A model generated the notes under the pieces. The model was not told the origin of the DNA. It saw nothing but the letters and a program-made list of their open reading frames with translations, and did no database searches. Positions 55,575 to 64,000 of a DNA stretch of 64,000 bases are shown piece by piece. Made by a program: the position numbers and the translations under genes. Source of the stretch: Paractinoplanes rishiriensis. Lineage in GTDB: Bacteria; Actinomycetota; Actinomycetes; Mycobacteriales; Micromonosporaceae. The DNA lies in assembly GCF_016862375.1 (NCBI RefSeq), contig NZ_BOMV01000001.1:1-64000 (forward strand), written 5' to 3'. Numbering within the stretch: the stretch's first letter is position 1; every line of letters starts with the position of its first letter.

Positions 55575-56900
55575 ATGGATGCGGCGGACCTGCGGATACG
55601 AACCCTCGGCGAGTGCCGGATCAGCTCACCGCTGCGCGGCCTGGTCACCCGGCACGGCACCACCGAGCACTACGTCGACGAGACCGACCGGGTGCTGTTC
55701 GACGACACCGTCGCGATGCTGGCCGGCCGCAACGGCGGCGACCTGCCGTCGTTCGAGCCCGGCGGCCCGCGCCGGCACATCTACTTCGACCCCTCGAAGA
55801 TCCGGGTGGGCATCGTCACCTGCGGCGGCCTCTGCCCCGGCCTCAACGACGTGATCCGCGGCCTGGTCCTCGAACTGACCTCGCACTACGGCGTGTCCCG
55901 GATCGTCGGCTTCCGCAACGGCTACCGCGGCCTGGTGGCCCGGCACGGCCACGACGTCGAGGAGTTGACGCCCGCCCGGGTGCAGCACATCAACGAGCAC
56001 GGCGGCACCGTCCTGGGCACCTCCCGCGGCAACCAGGACCCCGCCGAGATCGTCGACTGCCTGGACCAACTCGGCATCAACATCCTGTTCGTGATCGGCG
56101 GCGACGGCTCGATGCGCGGCGCCCAGCGCATCGCCCGCGAGATCGCCGACCGGGACCGCCGGATAGCCGTGGTCGGCGTCCCCAAGACCATCGACAACGA
56201 CATCCCGTGGATCGGCCACAGCTTCGGCTTCCAGACCGCGTTCGGCAAGGCCACCGAGTCGATCCGGGCCGCGCACACCGAGGCCACCGCGCAGCCCGGC
56301 GGCGTGGGGCTGGTGCAGCTGATGGGCCGGCACAGCGGTTTCATCGCCTGCTACGCCGCGCTGGCCACCAACGACGCCGACTACGTGCTGATACCCGAGG
56401 TCCCGGTGGACGTGGACGCGTTCCTGCCGCACCTGCGCCGCCGGGTGCGCGAGCGCGGCCACGCCCTCGTGGTGGTGGCCGAGGGCGCCGGCCAGAACTA
56501 CCTGCCGGCCGAGGGCACCGATGCCTCCGGCAACCGCAGCCTGGGCGACTTCGGCATCTACCTGCGACGCCGCATCCTGGACGACTTCACGGCCGCCGGC
56601 ACCGAGATCAACCTGAAGTACATCGACCCCAGCTACGTGATCCGGAGCGTCCCCGCCAACCCGTACGACAGCGTCTACTGCCTGCGCCTGGCCCAGGCCG
56701 CCGTGCACGCCGCCATGGCGGGCCGCACCGAACTGGTGGTCGGAACCTGGCGCAACCGCTTCGTCCACGTGCCCATCCCGCTGGCCGTGGCCACCCGCAA
56801 CCAGGTGGACCCCGACGGCGACCTGTGGATGTCCGTCCGGGAGGCCACCGGCCAGCCCGCGTCGTTCACCACTCCGGCCACCGACCGGGCCGCCGCCTGA
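55575..56900 (+). CDS. 6-phosphofructokinase, group III/X type
   Basis: Phosphorylates fructose 6-phosphate in glycolysis. The 441-residue product has IVTCGGLCPGLNDVIRG near residue 80, the nucleotide loop GGDGS (175-179), the catalytic PKTIDND (203-209) and MGRHSGFIA (250-258). GGDGS is the ATP-dependent form of the first loop, while Lys in PKTIDND is the form seen in pyrophosphate enzymes and in plant and protist ATP enzymes. So the ATP-dependent group III or X is the likely match. It is longer than the classical PfkA by about 120 residues, with an N-terminal extension. Start ATG 55575. Confidence 0.93.
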   Translation: MDAADLRIRTLGECRISSPLRGLVTRHGTTEHYVDETDRVLFDDTVAMLAGRNGGDLPSFEPGGPRRHIYFDPSKIRVGIVTCGGLCPGLNDVIRGLVLELTSHYGVSRIVGFRNGYRGLVARHGHDVEELTPARVQHINEHGGTVLGTSRGNQDPAEIVDCLDQLGINILFVIGGDGSMRGAQRIAREIADRDRRIAVVGVPKTIDNDIPWIGHSFGFQTAFGKATESIRAAHTEATAQPGGVGLVQLMGRHSGFIACYAALATNDADYVLIPEVPVDVDAFLPHLRRRVRERGHALVVVAEGAGQNYLPAEGTDASGNRSLGDFGIYLRRRILDDFTAAGTEINLKYIDPSYVIRSVPANPYDSVYCLRLAQAAVHAAMAGRTELVVGTWRNRFVHVPIPLAVATRNQVDPDGDLWMSVREATGQPASFTTPATDRAAA

Positions 56901-57009
56901 CCCGAGGTGGGGGTCCAGGCTCTTAGTCGTTTCTTAGGAATGCCGGGCAGATGCCCTTATCCACCGGGCCGAAGCTGGTGACCTCCACCCCTTCGAGCCG
57001 GGAGCAAGG

Positions 57010-57567
57010 ATGACCCAGCAGAGCCCGCCGCCGGGCGAACCCGACGAGCCGACCGCGCGCCAGCCCGCCGTTCCCGGGCCGCCGCCGCCCTATCCGGCGA
57101 CACCGGCGCAGCCGTCCTATTCACCCACGGCCGAGCAGCCGCCCTATTCACCCACGGCCGAGCAGACGGCGACCCAGCCGCCCACCGACCAGGCCGCGCC
57201 GGCACCCGCACCGGCGGCAACCGCGGCCACGGCGGCCGCGCCGGCCACGGCCGTCCCGCCCCGCCGGCCCTGGCGGAACCGCCGGGTGCCGATCCTGATC
57301 GCCGCCGCCACCCTGCTGCTCGGCTGCTTCCTGGGCGCGAGCGCGGTCGCCCTCGGCGCCGTCATCGTCAACGTCGGCGACGACCGGCACGACGGCCCGC
57401 GCATCTCCCGGGACGCCCGCGAGGGCCGGGTCGGCGACCGCGAGGAGTGGCGTGAGCACCGCGACGGCCGGCCCGCCCTGCCGCCGCACCGCCGGGAGCC
57501 CGGCGGACCGCCGCCCGGACCGGCCTCGCCGGCGCCGGCCGCGCCCGTGCCGTCGGCATCGTCGTGA
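57010..57567 (+). CDS. Proline-rich single-pass membrane protein
   Basis: An unrecognised 185-residue protein. The N-terminal 90 residues are Pro/Ala/Thr-rich with a duplicated YSPTAEQ unit (about 37-53, encoded by a 24-base direct repeat). One membrane segment (about 95-118) follows basic residues, then a charged tail with DDRHDGPRISRDAREGRVGD. The ATG has a GGGAGCAAGG site. The 109-base spacer before it holds a small hairpin, GGGCA-GA-TGCCC. Topology is N-in by the basic flank; no function is known. Confidence 0.7.
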   Translation: MTQQSPPPGEPDEPTARQPAVPGPPPPYPATPAQPSYSPTAEQPPYSPTAEQTATQPPTDQAAPAPAPAATAATAAAPATAVPPRRPWRNRRVPILIAAATLLLGCFLGASAVALGAVIVNVGDDRHDGPRISRDAREGRVGDREEWREHRDGRPALPPHRREPGGPPPGPASPAPAAPVPSASS

Positions 57568-57615
57568 TATCGACAGGCATGGACATCCCGTCCTTCGTGG
57601 ACGAGAGTGCGAGGT

Positions 57616-58986
57616 ATGGCCAAATCGACCCGGCGCACCTTCCTGACGGCATCCGCGGCGGCCGTGGCCGCCCCGCTGGCAGTTCCGGCGGCAGTTCCGG
57701 CGGCGGCGAGCGGCCGCGGTAAGGCCGGCCCCGAGCTCCGCGCGATCCTCCGCGAGATCGACCCGGACCGGATCCGGGCGATCGTCGAGCGCCTCGTCGC
57801 GTTCGGCACCCGGCACACGTTGTCGGCACAGGACGACCCGGTGCGGGGGATCGGCGCGGCTCGGGACTGGATCTTCGCGGAGCTGCAGTCGTACGCGGCC
57901 GCCTCGGGCGGCCGGATGACCGTGGAGCTGGACTCGTTCATCCAGCCGGTGTCCAACCGGATCCCGGTGCCGACCCGGATCACCAACGTGGTGGCGACCC
58001 TGCGCGGCAGCGTCACGCCCGAGCGGGTCTACGTGGTGACCGGGCACTACGACTCGCGCGTCACCGACGTGATGGATGCGACCAGCGATGCGCCGGGGGC
58101 CGACGACGACGCTTCCGGCGTTGCCGTGATCATGGAGTTGGCCCGGGTGCTCGCCGCGCGTACGCCGGAAGCGACTTTGATCTTTGCCGCGGTGGCCGGC
58201 GAGGAGCAGGGCTTGTACGGGTCCGACCATCTCGCCCAGAAATACAAGGACGCCGGCACCGACATCCAGGCGATGTTCAGCAACGACATCGTGGGCACCG
58301 GCGACGCGCACGACGGCACCCGCCCCAGCAACCGGACCGTGCGGCTCTTCGTCGAGGGCGTGCCCACCTCGGAGACCGCGGCCGAGGCGACCACCCGCAA
58401 GAGCGTGGGCGGCGAAAATGACGGCCCGTCGCGGCAACTGGGCCGGTTCGTCAAGGAGGTCGAGCCCGACGGCATGACCGTGCGGGAGATCTGGCGGCGC
58501 GACCGTTACCTGCGCGGCAGCGACCACATCTCGTTCCTGCTGCGTGGCTATCCGGCGGCCCGCTTCACCGAGCCCCGGGAAAACTTCAACCACGAACATC
58601 AGGATGTACGGGTGGAGGACGGCGTCCAGTACGGCGACCTGATCGAGTTCTGCGACTTCGAATACATCGCCCGGGTGGCCCGGGTGAACGCGGCCGCGCT
58701 CTGGTCGCTCTCACAGGCGCCCGGCACCCCGAAGGGGGTGGTGATCGACACCACCCAGCTCACCAACGAGACCACGCTGCGCTGGCAGGTGGGCACCGAA
58801 CCGGACCTGGCCGGCTACGAGTTGGTGTGGCGGGAGACCACCGCGCCGGCCTGGACCCACTCCCGGGCGGTCGGCAAGGTCGGCACCGTCACCGTCGACA
58901 TCTCCAAGGACAACGTGTTCTTCGGCATCCGGGCGGTCGACACCGACGGCCATCGCAGCCCGGTGGCCGCCCCCAAACCGGGTTGA
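57616..58986 (+). CDS. Tat-exported M28-type zinc aminopeptidase with C-terminal Fn3-like domain
   Basis: A 456-residue peptidase probably exported folded by the Tat pathway: the signal starts KSTRRTFLTA (twin arginine 6-7). Zinc ligands fit M28: His144/Asp146 in TGHYDSR, Asp163 in PGADDDASG, GEEQG (195-199) with catalytic Glu, FSNDIVG and SDHISF. Residues about 365-455 form a fibronectin-III-like domain. ATG 57616 is preferred; GTG 57607 is possible. Substrate peptides unknown. Confidence 0.92.
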   Translation: MAKSTRRTFLTASAAAVAAPLAVPAAVPAAASGRGKAGPELRAILREIDPDRIRAIVERLVAFGTRHTLSAQDDPVRGIGAARDWIFAELQSYAAASGGRMTVELDSFIQPVSNRIPVPTRITNVVATLRGSVTPERVYVVTGHYDSRVTDVMDATSDAPGADDDASGVAVIMELARVLAARTPEATLIFAAVAGEEQGLYGSDHLAQKYKDAGTDIQAMFSNDIVGTGDAHDGTRPSNRTVRLFVEGVPTSETAAEATTRKSVGGENDGPSRQLGRFVKEVEPDGMTVREIWRRDRYLRGSDHISFLLRGYPAARFTEPRENFNHEHQDVRVEDGVQYGDLIEFCDFEYIARVARVNAAALWSLSQAPGTPKGVVIDTTQLTNETTLRWQVGTEPDLAGYELVWRETTAPAWTHSRAVGKVGTVTVDISKDNVFFGIRAVDTDGHRSPVAAPKPG

Positions 58987-59007
58987 TGCTGGCCGGGAAG
59001 TGACACG

Positions 59008-60081
59008 ATGTTGACCATGACGGTCGACTACACGGTCCGGTTGCGCTTCGGGGACAACTCGCGGGCCGCCGCCACGCATACGAACCTGTCCGCGGTGCGG
59101 CTCGACGGCTCCGTGCTCTGGATCGCCGGCGACGAGACCGCGACCGTGGAGCGCCTGCTCGCCGACAACCCGGAGCGGGCCGCCGAGTTCGCCGACGAGA
59201 CCACGTTCCGGCTGGCCGACTTCGTCGATCTGCCCGGCGTCGACGCCGACGAGGAGGCCGACGTCGAGGGGCTGGCCCGGCACGGCAACTTCCTGTGGGC
59301 GGTCGGCTCGCACAGTCTGCGCCGCAAGCAGATCAAGGAGCGGCACGCGGGTTCCAAGGCGCTGCGCCGGCTCGCCCGGGTGGAAGGACAGGAAAACCGG
59401 CAGATTCTCGTACGCCTGCCGATCGCCGACGTGGACGGCGTGCCCACCCCGGTGCGCGAGGCGGTCTTCGACGGCGAACGGCACCACGCGGCCGCCCTGG
59501 GCCGGCGCGACGACATCCGGTCGCTGCTGCGCGACGACGAGCACCTGGCCCGGTTCCTGCCCATCCCCGGCAAGGACAACGGGCTGGACATCGAGGGCAT
59601 CGCGGTCCGCGGCGACCGGGTCTACCTGGGGCTGCGCGGGCCGGTGCTGCGCGGCTGGGCGTTCGTGCTGGAACTGCGCCCGTACGTGGACCCGGCCACC
59701 CCGCACCGGCTGCGGCTGCACGAGTTCGAGGACGGTTTGCTCTACCGCAAGCACGTGCTCGACCTCGACGGCCTGGGCGTGCGCGACCTGTGCCCGTGCG
59801 GCGACGACCTGCTGGTGCTGGCCGGGCCGACCATGGACCTGGACGGCCCGGTCCGGATCTACCGCTGGCACGGCGCCTACCGGTCCGAACAGCCGTCGAT
59901 CGTCCGCGGCGGCCTGCTGTCCCGCGAACTCGAACTGACCTACGGCGAGGGCGACGACCACGCCGAGGGACTGAGCCTGCTCGGCGAGGACCGGGTGCTG
60001 GTGGTCTACGACAGCCCGGCCCCGATCCGCCTCACCGACGACGGCGCGGTGATCGCCGACGTGCTCCGGCTGCCCCGTTAG
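59008..60081 (+). CDS. DUF3616 protein
   Basis: A 357-residue cytoplasmic protein matching DUF3616: an N-terminal LSAVRLDGSVLWIAGDE, DADEEADVEGLARHGNFLWAVGSHS and GLDIEGIAVRGDRVYLGLRGP. The repeated strand pattern suggests a beta-propeller. Function unknown. ATG 59008 or 59017 starts it. The stop shares TTAG with the stop of the convergent MerR gene. Confidence 0.85.
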   Translation: MLTMTVDYTVRLRFGDNSRAAATHTNLSAVRLDGSVLWIAGDETATVERLLADNPERAAEFADETTFRLADFVDLPGVDADEEADVEGLARHGNFLWAVGSHSLRRKQIKERHAGSKALRRLARVEGQENRQILVRLPIADVDGVPTPVREAVFDGERHHAAALGRRDDIRSLLRDDEHLARFLPIPGKDNGLDIEGIAVRGDRVYLGLRGPVLRGWAFVLELRPYVDPATPHRLRLHEFEDGLLYRKHVLDLDGLGVRDLCPCGDDLLVLAGPTMDLDGPVRIYRWHGAYRSEQPSIVRGGLLSRELELTYGEGDDHAEGLSLLGEDRVLVVYDSPAPIRLTDDGAVIADVLRLPR

Positions 60082-60437
60082 CCCTGCACCGAGCGGTAGT
60101 AGGCGATCTTGCCGCGGATGTGGTCGCGCTGGCGCAGCAGCGTGGTGATCCGCTCCTCCACGTCGCGGTCGTGCTCCTCGAGCAGCGCGATCCGCTCGGC
60201 GATCGTGCCCGCGTCCCGGGTCAGCTCGGCGAACTCGCGCATCCGGGCGATCGGCATGCCGGTGTCGCGCAGGCAGCGCAGGATCTCCAGCCAGCCGATG
60301 TCGTCCTCGTGGTACTGCCGCTGGCCGCCCGAGGTGCGGGCCACGCCGTCGAGCAACCCGATCTTCTCGTAGTAGCGCAGCGTGTCCAGCGTGAAGCCGG
60401 TCTTCTCGACGACCTGTCCGGGGGTGTAGGTGGGCAT
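60078..60437 (-). CDS. MerR-family regulator
   Basis: A 119-residue regulator. The N-terminal winged helix (about 4-70) reads YTPGQVVEKTGFTLDTLRYYEKIGLL, typical MerR, followed by a coiled-coil dimer helix (about 78-115). No metal cysteines, so it belongs to the group sensing organic or redox signals. It is the last gene of the SDR, hypothetical and DUF62-like operon, after a 4-base gap. It may control that operon. Confidence 0.94.
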   Translation of the reverse strand: MPTYTPGQVVEKTGFTLDTLRYYEKIGLLDGVARTSGGQRQYHEDDIGWLEILRCLRDTGMPIARMREFAELTRDAGTIAERIALLEEHDRDVEERITTLLRQRDHIRGKIAYYRSVQG

Positions 60438-60441
60438 GCCG

Positions 60442-61191
60442 TCACATTACGTCGACCGGGGTGCCGTTCGGGGGGCGCCCGAGGAGCGCGGCCGCGTCCC
60501 CGCCGCGGAGCAGCAGTTCGTAGAACGGGCGGCCCCAACCGGAACTGCCCGGCGCGAACGACATCCGGCCGGCCGGCACCGCGAACACGCCGTCGGTCAC
60601 GGTCGCCTCGGCGGTGGCCGCGCCGATCCGCACCCGGACCGTGCTGCCGACCGGCGCCGGCGGCTCGTGCCAGGAGGTCTTGAGGTTGCCGTAGCCGTCG
60701 GTCCAGACCACCGCGCGCTCCGGCGCCGGCGGCACGGCCAATTCGACGCCGAGCAGGTCGTCGCCCCGGGCCAGCGCGGCGACCGCGGCCGGGAAGACGT
60801 CCCGGGAGCGGAACTGCGACCCGCAGTCGGCGACCTTCACGGCCCGGACCGGCACCCCCGCGCCGGCCAGGAACGACATGGTCGCGCCGGCCGCCACGCC
60901 CACCACCAGAGCGCCGGACGCCAGCCGGGCGGCGGCCAGCGGCTCGCCCGCGTTGTCGGTCCGGGCGTCCGCCTCGTCCTGGCGGGGTGCCACGTTCGCG
61001 TACACGATCCGGTCGCCCGGCCCGTCACCCAGCGCGAGCTGCGCCACGCAGAAGCCGGCACCGACCGTGTCGAACGGGCGCACCGGCAGGTCGGTCACCT
61101 GGGCCTGCGGCAGGAGCGTGGCGAACCGCTGGCGCACCTCGGCGAACGCGAGGTCACCGACGCCGTAGTCGGCGACCACCGTGAGCAGCAT
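60442..61191 (-). CDS. DUF62/SAM hydrolase (hydroxide adenosyltransferase)-like protein, divergent
   Basis: A 249-residue protein that looks like the DUF62 S-adenosylmethionine hydroxide adenosyltransferase family. The opening TVVADYGVGD resembles the TDFGxxD signature, LPVRPFDTVGAGFCVAQLAL the IxPFDxxxGAxxL segment, TDGYGNLKTS the DxFGNxxTN loop, and the FYELLLRGGDAAALLG end the beta-barrel domain. The usual VDPGVG motif with catalytic Asp is not seen (NVAPRQDE instead), so activity may differ. It lies 9 bases after the small hypothetical gene and 4 bases before MerR. Confidence 0.65.
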   Translation of the reverse strand: MLLTVVADYGVGDLAFAEVRQRFATLLPQAQVTDLPVRPFDTVGAGFCVAQLALGDGPGDRIVYANVAPRQDEADARTDNAGEPLAAARLASGALVVGVAAGATMSFLAGAGVPVRAVKVADCGSQFRSRDVFPAAVAALARGDDLLGVELAVPPAPERAVVWTDGYGNLKTSWHEPPAPVGSTVRVRIGAATAEATVTDGVFAVPAGRMSFAPGSSGWGRPFYELLLRGGDAAALLGRPPNGTPVDVM

Positions 61192-61200
61192 GTGCGCAGA

Positions 61201-61533
61201 TTAGCGAGATTTGACCAGGCGCCGGGCGTGGTCGCGCTCCTGCGACTCGATCCGGCTACAGCCCGCGGTCACCACCTGCCAGTCGCCGGTGGCCAGCGCC
61301 GCGCCGATCCGGCGGCGCACCTCGGCGACCCGGTGCGGCTCGGTCGCGTACAGGATCCGCAGTCGCACCGTGCCGCCGTCGCGGGTGGCGGCGGTGGCGT
61401 GCGGGGCGAGCGGGCAGGGCGGCTCGTGCTCCCAGTGCCCGCACAGCGCCGTGGTGATCGCACCGCCCGGGGCGCGCTCGTCGGCGCCGGCGGGCATCTC
61501 CAGCACCGCGTCATGGGCGTACGCCAGTCGCAT
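61201..61533 (-). CDS. Small hypothetical protein with cysteine/histidine pattern
   Basis: An unrecognised 110-residue protein. It has CGHWEHEPPCPLAPH (about 31-45), a Cys/His cluster that could bind zinc, followed by an alpha/beta stretch (VRLRILYATEPHRVAEVRRRIGAAL). ATG 61533 overlaps the SDR stop by one base (TGATG), so the two are coupled. Confidence 0.8.
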   Translation of the reverse strand: MRLAYAHDAVLEMPAGADERAPGGAITTALCGHWEHEPPCPLAPHATAATRDGGTVRLRILYATEPHRVAEVRRRIGAALATGDWQVVTAGCSRIESQERDHARRLVKSR

Positions 61534-62279
61534 CAGTCGATGGTATGCCCGCCGTTGACGGTGATCCGCTCGCCGGTCACGAACCGGGCGGCGTCCGAGG
61601 CCACGAAGGCGACCACGTCGGCCACCTCCTCCGGGGTGCCCATCCGGCGCAGCGGGATGTCGGCCAGGTAGTCGCCGCTGTTCTCGGCGGTGATCGTGCC
61701 GTGCCGCTCCACCGGGATCCAGCCCGGCGCCACGATGTTCACGGTCACGCCGTACCGGCCCAGCTCGCGCGCCCAGGTGCGGGCCAGCCCGATCTGGGCA
61801 CCCTTGGCCGCGTTGTAGGCCGAGGCGCCGGGCAGCGCCCGCTCGAACGAGTCGGTGCCGATGTGGACGAACCGCCCGCCGCCCAGCCGGCGCATGTGCG
61901 GCAGCGTGGCCCGCATCAGCAGCGTCGGGCTCTTGACGAAGAACACCAGCTGGTCGAGATGCTGCTCCCAGGTCACCTCGTCGGCGGCGATCTTGGGCTG
62001 CGGCCCGGTGGCGTTCGCGACGACCGCCTGCACCGGCCCCAGCTCGGCCTCGACCGCGGCGGCCAGGTCGCGTACCTCGTCCTCGTCGGTCACATCGGCC
62101 CGGAACGCGGCCGCCCGGCCACCCTCCGCGGTGATGCCGGCCACCACCTGAGCGGCTCCGTCCGGGTCGGACCGGTAGTTGACCGCCACCGGCCACCCGT
62201 CCGCCGCCAGCCGCCGGCAGATGTGCGCACCCAGCCCCCGCGAGGCCCCGGTCACCAGGGCACTGCCCGTAATCGTCAC
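61533..62279 (-). CDS. Short-chain dehydrogenase/reductase (FabG-like)
   Basis: NAD(P)-dependent oxidoreductase of 248 residues. The cofactor motif TGASRGLG (10-17), the NAT segment (VANATG), the catalytic Ser in GTDSFERALPGASAY and YNAAK (Tyr and Lys) are all present. The C-terminus RITVNGGHTID is typical. Substrate unknown. First gene of the SDR, small hypothetical, DUF62-like and MerR operon. Confidence 0.93.
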   Translation of the reverse strand: MTITGSALVTGASRGLGAHICRRLAADGWPVAVNYRSDPDGAAQVVAGITAEGGRAAAFRADVTDEDEVRDLAAAVEAELGPVQAVVANATGPQPKIAADEVTWEQHLDQLVFFVKSPTLLMRATLPHMRRLGGGRFVHIGTDSFERALPGASAYNAAKGAQIGLARTWARELGRYGVTVNIVAPGWIPVERHGTITAENSGDYLADIPLRRMGTPEEVADVVAFVASDAARFVTGERITVNGGHTID

Positions 62280-62356
62280 CCGCCGACCGTACCCCTTGAT
62301 CCGTGGCAGGCTGGGGCTTCCCTAGTCCGCAGTGGGCCGGCGCACCGGCTGACCGG

Positions 62357-62386
62357 GGCCGGCCCGCGGAGCGCCGCGGGCCGGCC
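62357..62386 (-). terminator. Intrinsic terminator after pheT
   Basis: A perfect 13-bp GC stem (62357-62369 with 62374-62386) around a 4-base loop, 10 bases after the pheT stop. No U-run follows, as is common in actinobacteria. Confidence 0.8.
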
Positions 62387-62396
62387 GGCTTCCAGA

Positions 62397-64000
62397 CTAT
62401 GCGCCGCGCAGTGCGGCGCCGAAGCGGGACGCCACCGCGGACACCGCCGCGTCGCGTGCTGCCAGGGCCTCGTCCGAGGTCAGCGTGCGGTCCGGGGCGC
62501 GGAAGGTCAGCTTGTAGGCCAGGGACTTCTTGCCCTCGCCCAACTGCTCCGCCTCGTACACGTCAAAAAGCGCGACCGACTCCAGCAGCTCGCCCGCGCC
62601 CTGGGTGAGCGCCCTCTCCACCTCGGCCGCCGGGACCGTGCGGTCGAGCACCAGCGCCACGTCGATCAGCGCCGGTGGAAAGGCCGAGATCCGGCGGCCC
62701 TGGACCACGGGTGCGTCCGGGATCACGTTCAGGTCGAGTTCCAGGACGCTGGTGCGCTTGGGCAGTTCGAGCGCGGACACGACCGCCGGGTGCAACTCGC
62801 CCGCGTACCCGATCACCGCATCGTCCACCGCGACCGCCGCGCACCGGCCGGGGTGCCACGGCGCCCGCTCGGCCGCCGCCACCGTGACCCGGTCGGCCGA
62901 GATGCCGGCCGCGGACAGTGCGATCCGGGCCGCCTCGACCGCGTCCGCCCAGGTGGCCGCGCGACCGGGACCCCACCAGCCGGACGGCTCGAGCTCGCCG
63001 GTGACCGCCACCGCCAGATGCCACGGCTGGCTCGGCACGAACGCGTTCGCGGTCGACCAGTCCTCGTCGGCCGGGCGGCGGTCGACGCCCATGGCCGGCG
63101 GCGGGGCGGCCGCGAGCCGGGGCTGGAAGACCGTGCCGATCTCGTACAGCGCCAGGTCGCGCCGGCCCCGGCTCAGGTTGCGCTTCAGCGTGGCGAGCAG
63201 CGGCGGCAGCAGCGACGTGCGCAGCAGCGGCTCCTCCTCGGAGAGCGGGTTGGTCAGCCGAACCGCGCTGCGGCGCTCGTCGTCCGGCGGGTAGCCGAGC
63301 AGGTCGGCCACGCCGGGCGTCACGAACGGGTAGGACAGCACCTCGGTCCAGCCGTTCTCGGCCAGCGCGCGGCCGACCGTGCGGCGGCGGCGCTGTGCGG
63401 CCGTGATGCCGCTGCCACCACGGGCCGGCGGCAGCAGGCTGGGGATGTCGTTGTAACCGCCGAGCCGGGCCACCTCCTCGACCAGGTCGATCGGCGCGAG
63501 CAGGTCGGGCCGCCAGGTCGGCGGGGTGACCTCGAACGGTGCGACGCCGGTGACCGTGCAGCCGATCCGGCTGAGCAGGTCGACGACGCGATCGGCCGGG
63601 TACGGCACGCCGATCCGCTGGGCCGGCAGCGCCGGGTCGAGGTGGATCACCGCGGGCGGGCGTACGTAATCCAGGTCGAGGATCCGCTCGTCGACCGTGC
63701 CGCCCGCGTACGTGGTCAGGATTTGCACTGCTCTTTCCAGCGCGGCCAGGGTGAGGCTCGGGTCGACGCCGCGCTCCCAGCGCTTGGCGGCCTCGCTGAA
63801 AAGCTTGTGGCGGCGGGCGGTGCGGCCCACCATCACCGGGTCCCAGTGCGCGGCCTCGAGCAGCACGTCCACCGTGTCCGGCTGCCACTCGCTGGTCTCG
63901 CCGCCCATCACCGCGGCCAGCGAGATCGGGCCGGTGTCGTCGCAGATCACCATGTCCTCGGCGTCGAGCGCGCGGGCCACGCCGTCCAGGGTGGTCAGCT
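62397..64000 (-). CDS. pheT: Phenylalanyl-tRNA synthetase beta subunit (3' part)
   Basis: C-terminal part (534 codons visible) of the beta subunit that, with PheS, charges tRNA-Phe. The frame is open to the right edge, where KLTTLDGVAR continues into VMGG. Visible domains are the B3/B4 editing region, B5 (VRPPAVIHLDP...YPADRVVDLLSRIGC), the catalytic-like core (PYRFLTP type YPFVTPGVADLLG) and the C-terminal ferredoxin-fold anticodon-binding domain ending in FRAPDRTLTSDEAL. The start and about 300 residues are beyond the window. Confidence 0.96.
   Translation of the reverse strand, partial: LTTLDGVARALDAEDMVICDDTGPISLAAVMGGETSEWQPDTVDVLLEAAHWDPVMVGRTARRHKLFSEAAKRWERGVDPSLTLAALERAVQILTTYAGGTVDERILDLDYVRPPAVIHLDPALPAQRIGVPYPADRVVDLLSRIGCTVTGVAPFEVTPPTWRPDLLAPIDLVEEVARLGGYNDIPSLLPPARGGSGITAAQRRRRTVGRALAENGWTEVLSYPFVTPGVADLLGYPPDDERRSAVRLTNPLSEEEPLLRTSLLPPLLATLKRNLSRGRRDLALYEIGTVFQPRLAAAPPPAMGVDRRPADEDWSTANAFVPSQPWHLAVAVTGELEPSGWWGPGRAATWADAVEAARIALSAAGISADRVTVAAAERAPWHPGRCAAVAVDDAVIGYAGELHPAVVSALELPKRTSVLELDLNVIPDAPVVQGRRISAFPPALIDVALVLDRTVPAAEVERALTQGAGELLESVALFDVYEAEQLGEGKKSLAYKLTFRAPDRTLTSDEALAARDAAVSAVASRFGAALRGA

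Overview
The window is GC-rich, densely packed actinobacterial chromosome. The pheT, argCJBDFRGH and tyrS genes, the DUF397 plus Scr1/DUF5753-type regulator pair, the mycothiol-type enzyme, frequent GTG starts and 4-bp stop/start overlaps all fit a filamentous actinomycete. Micromonosporaceae (Actinoplanes-like) is my best guess, from gene content only. I see no tRNA, rRNA, CRISPR array, insertion sequence or prophage inside the window.

Layout. At 1-317 there is the tyrS terminator and a strong housekeeping-type promoter that fires out of the left edge. 318-10002 is a mixed block: tyrS, a PPK2 polyphosphate kinase, a diguanylate cyclase, a second adenylate kinase, a lone PemK/MazF-like protein, a CAP-domain exported protein, a DUF397/XRE pair with an operator array, a 3-methyladenine DNA glycosylase and a DUF1707/TetR divergent pair. 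10005-13869 is a polyamine-type ABC transporter operon (potA-D-B-C order). 13922-18545 holds a soluble hybrid histidine kinase and an MFS efflux gene, TetR and mycothiol-type enzyme cluster with an operator buried in the gene junction. 18550-22864 holds a membrane protein, a GGDEF-EAL protein and a TauE-type exporter.

22861-34988 is a complete maltodextrin system: a secreted 1807-residue amylase-pullulanase fusion cuts starch and pullulan outside the cell, MalE/MalF/MalG import the maltodextrins, a GH13 enzyme without signal peptide degrades them inside, and a divergent LacI-type MalR probably controls the set through repeated CTTGCA elements. A transporter ATPase is absent, as expected where a shared MsiK-type ATPase serves.

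35046-40648 is the most unusual part. A CHAT-domain (caspase-like) protein stands divergent from a cold-shock-domain protein and a DUF4062-STAND NTPase with a TPR-like tail. This is the domain vocabulary of NTP-dependent conflict or programmed-death systems and is my lead candidate for an undescribed system.

40868-51290 carries the arginine genes on the minus strand: one coupled run argC-J-B-D-F-R, then an unrecognised gene translationally coupled to argR, then argG; argH lies beyond an inserted plus-strand dapE. 51374-62279 holds a regulator plus GH3 glucosidase, a DUF218 protein, a phosphofructokinase with mixed signature motifs, a Tat-exported M28 peptidase, DUF3616, and an SDR/hypothetical/DUF62-like/MerR operon. 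The 3' part of pheT, with a strong hairpin after it, closes the window.

In mycobacteria pheT lies next to argC, and the argH to tyrS interval holds unrelated genes with a DNA glycosylase just before tyrS. Here the same frame is kept, but both intervals are filled with different cargo.
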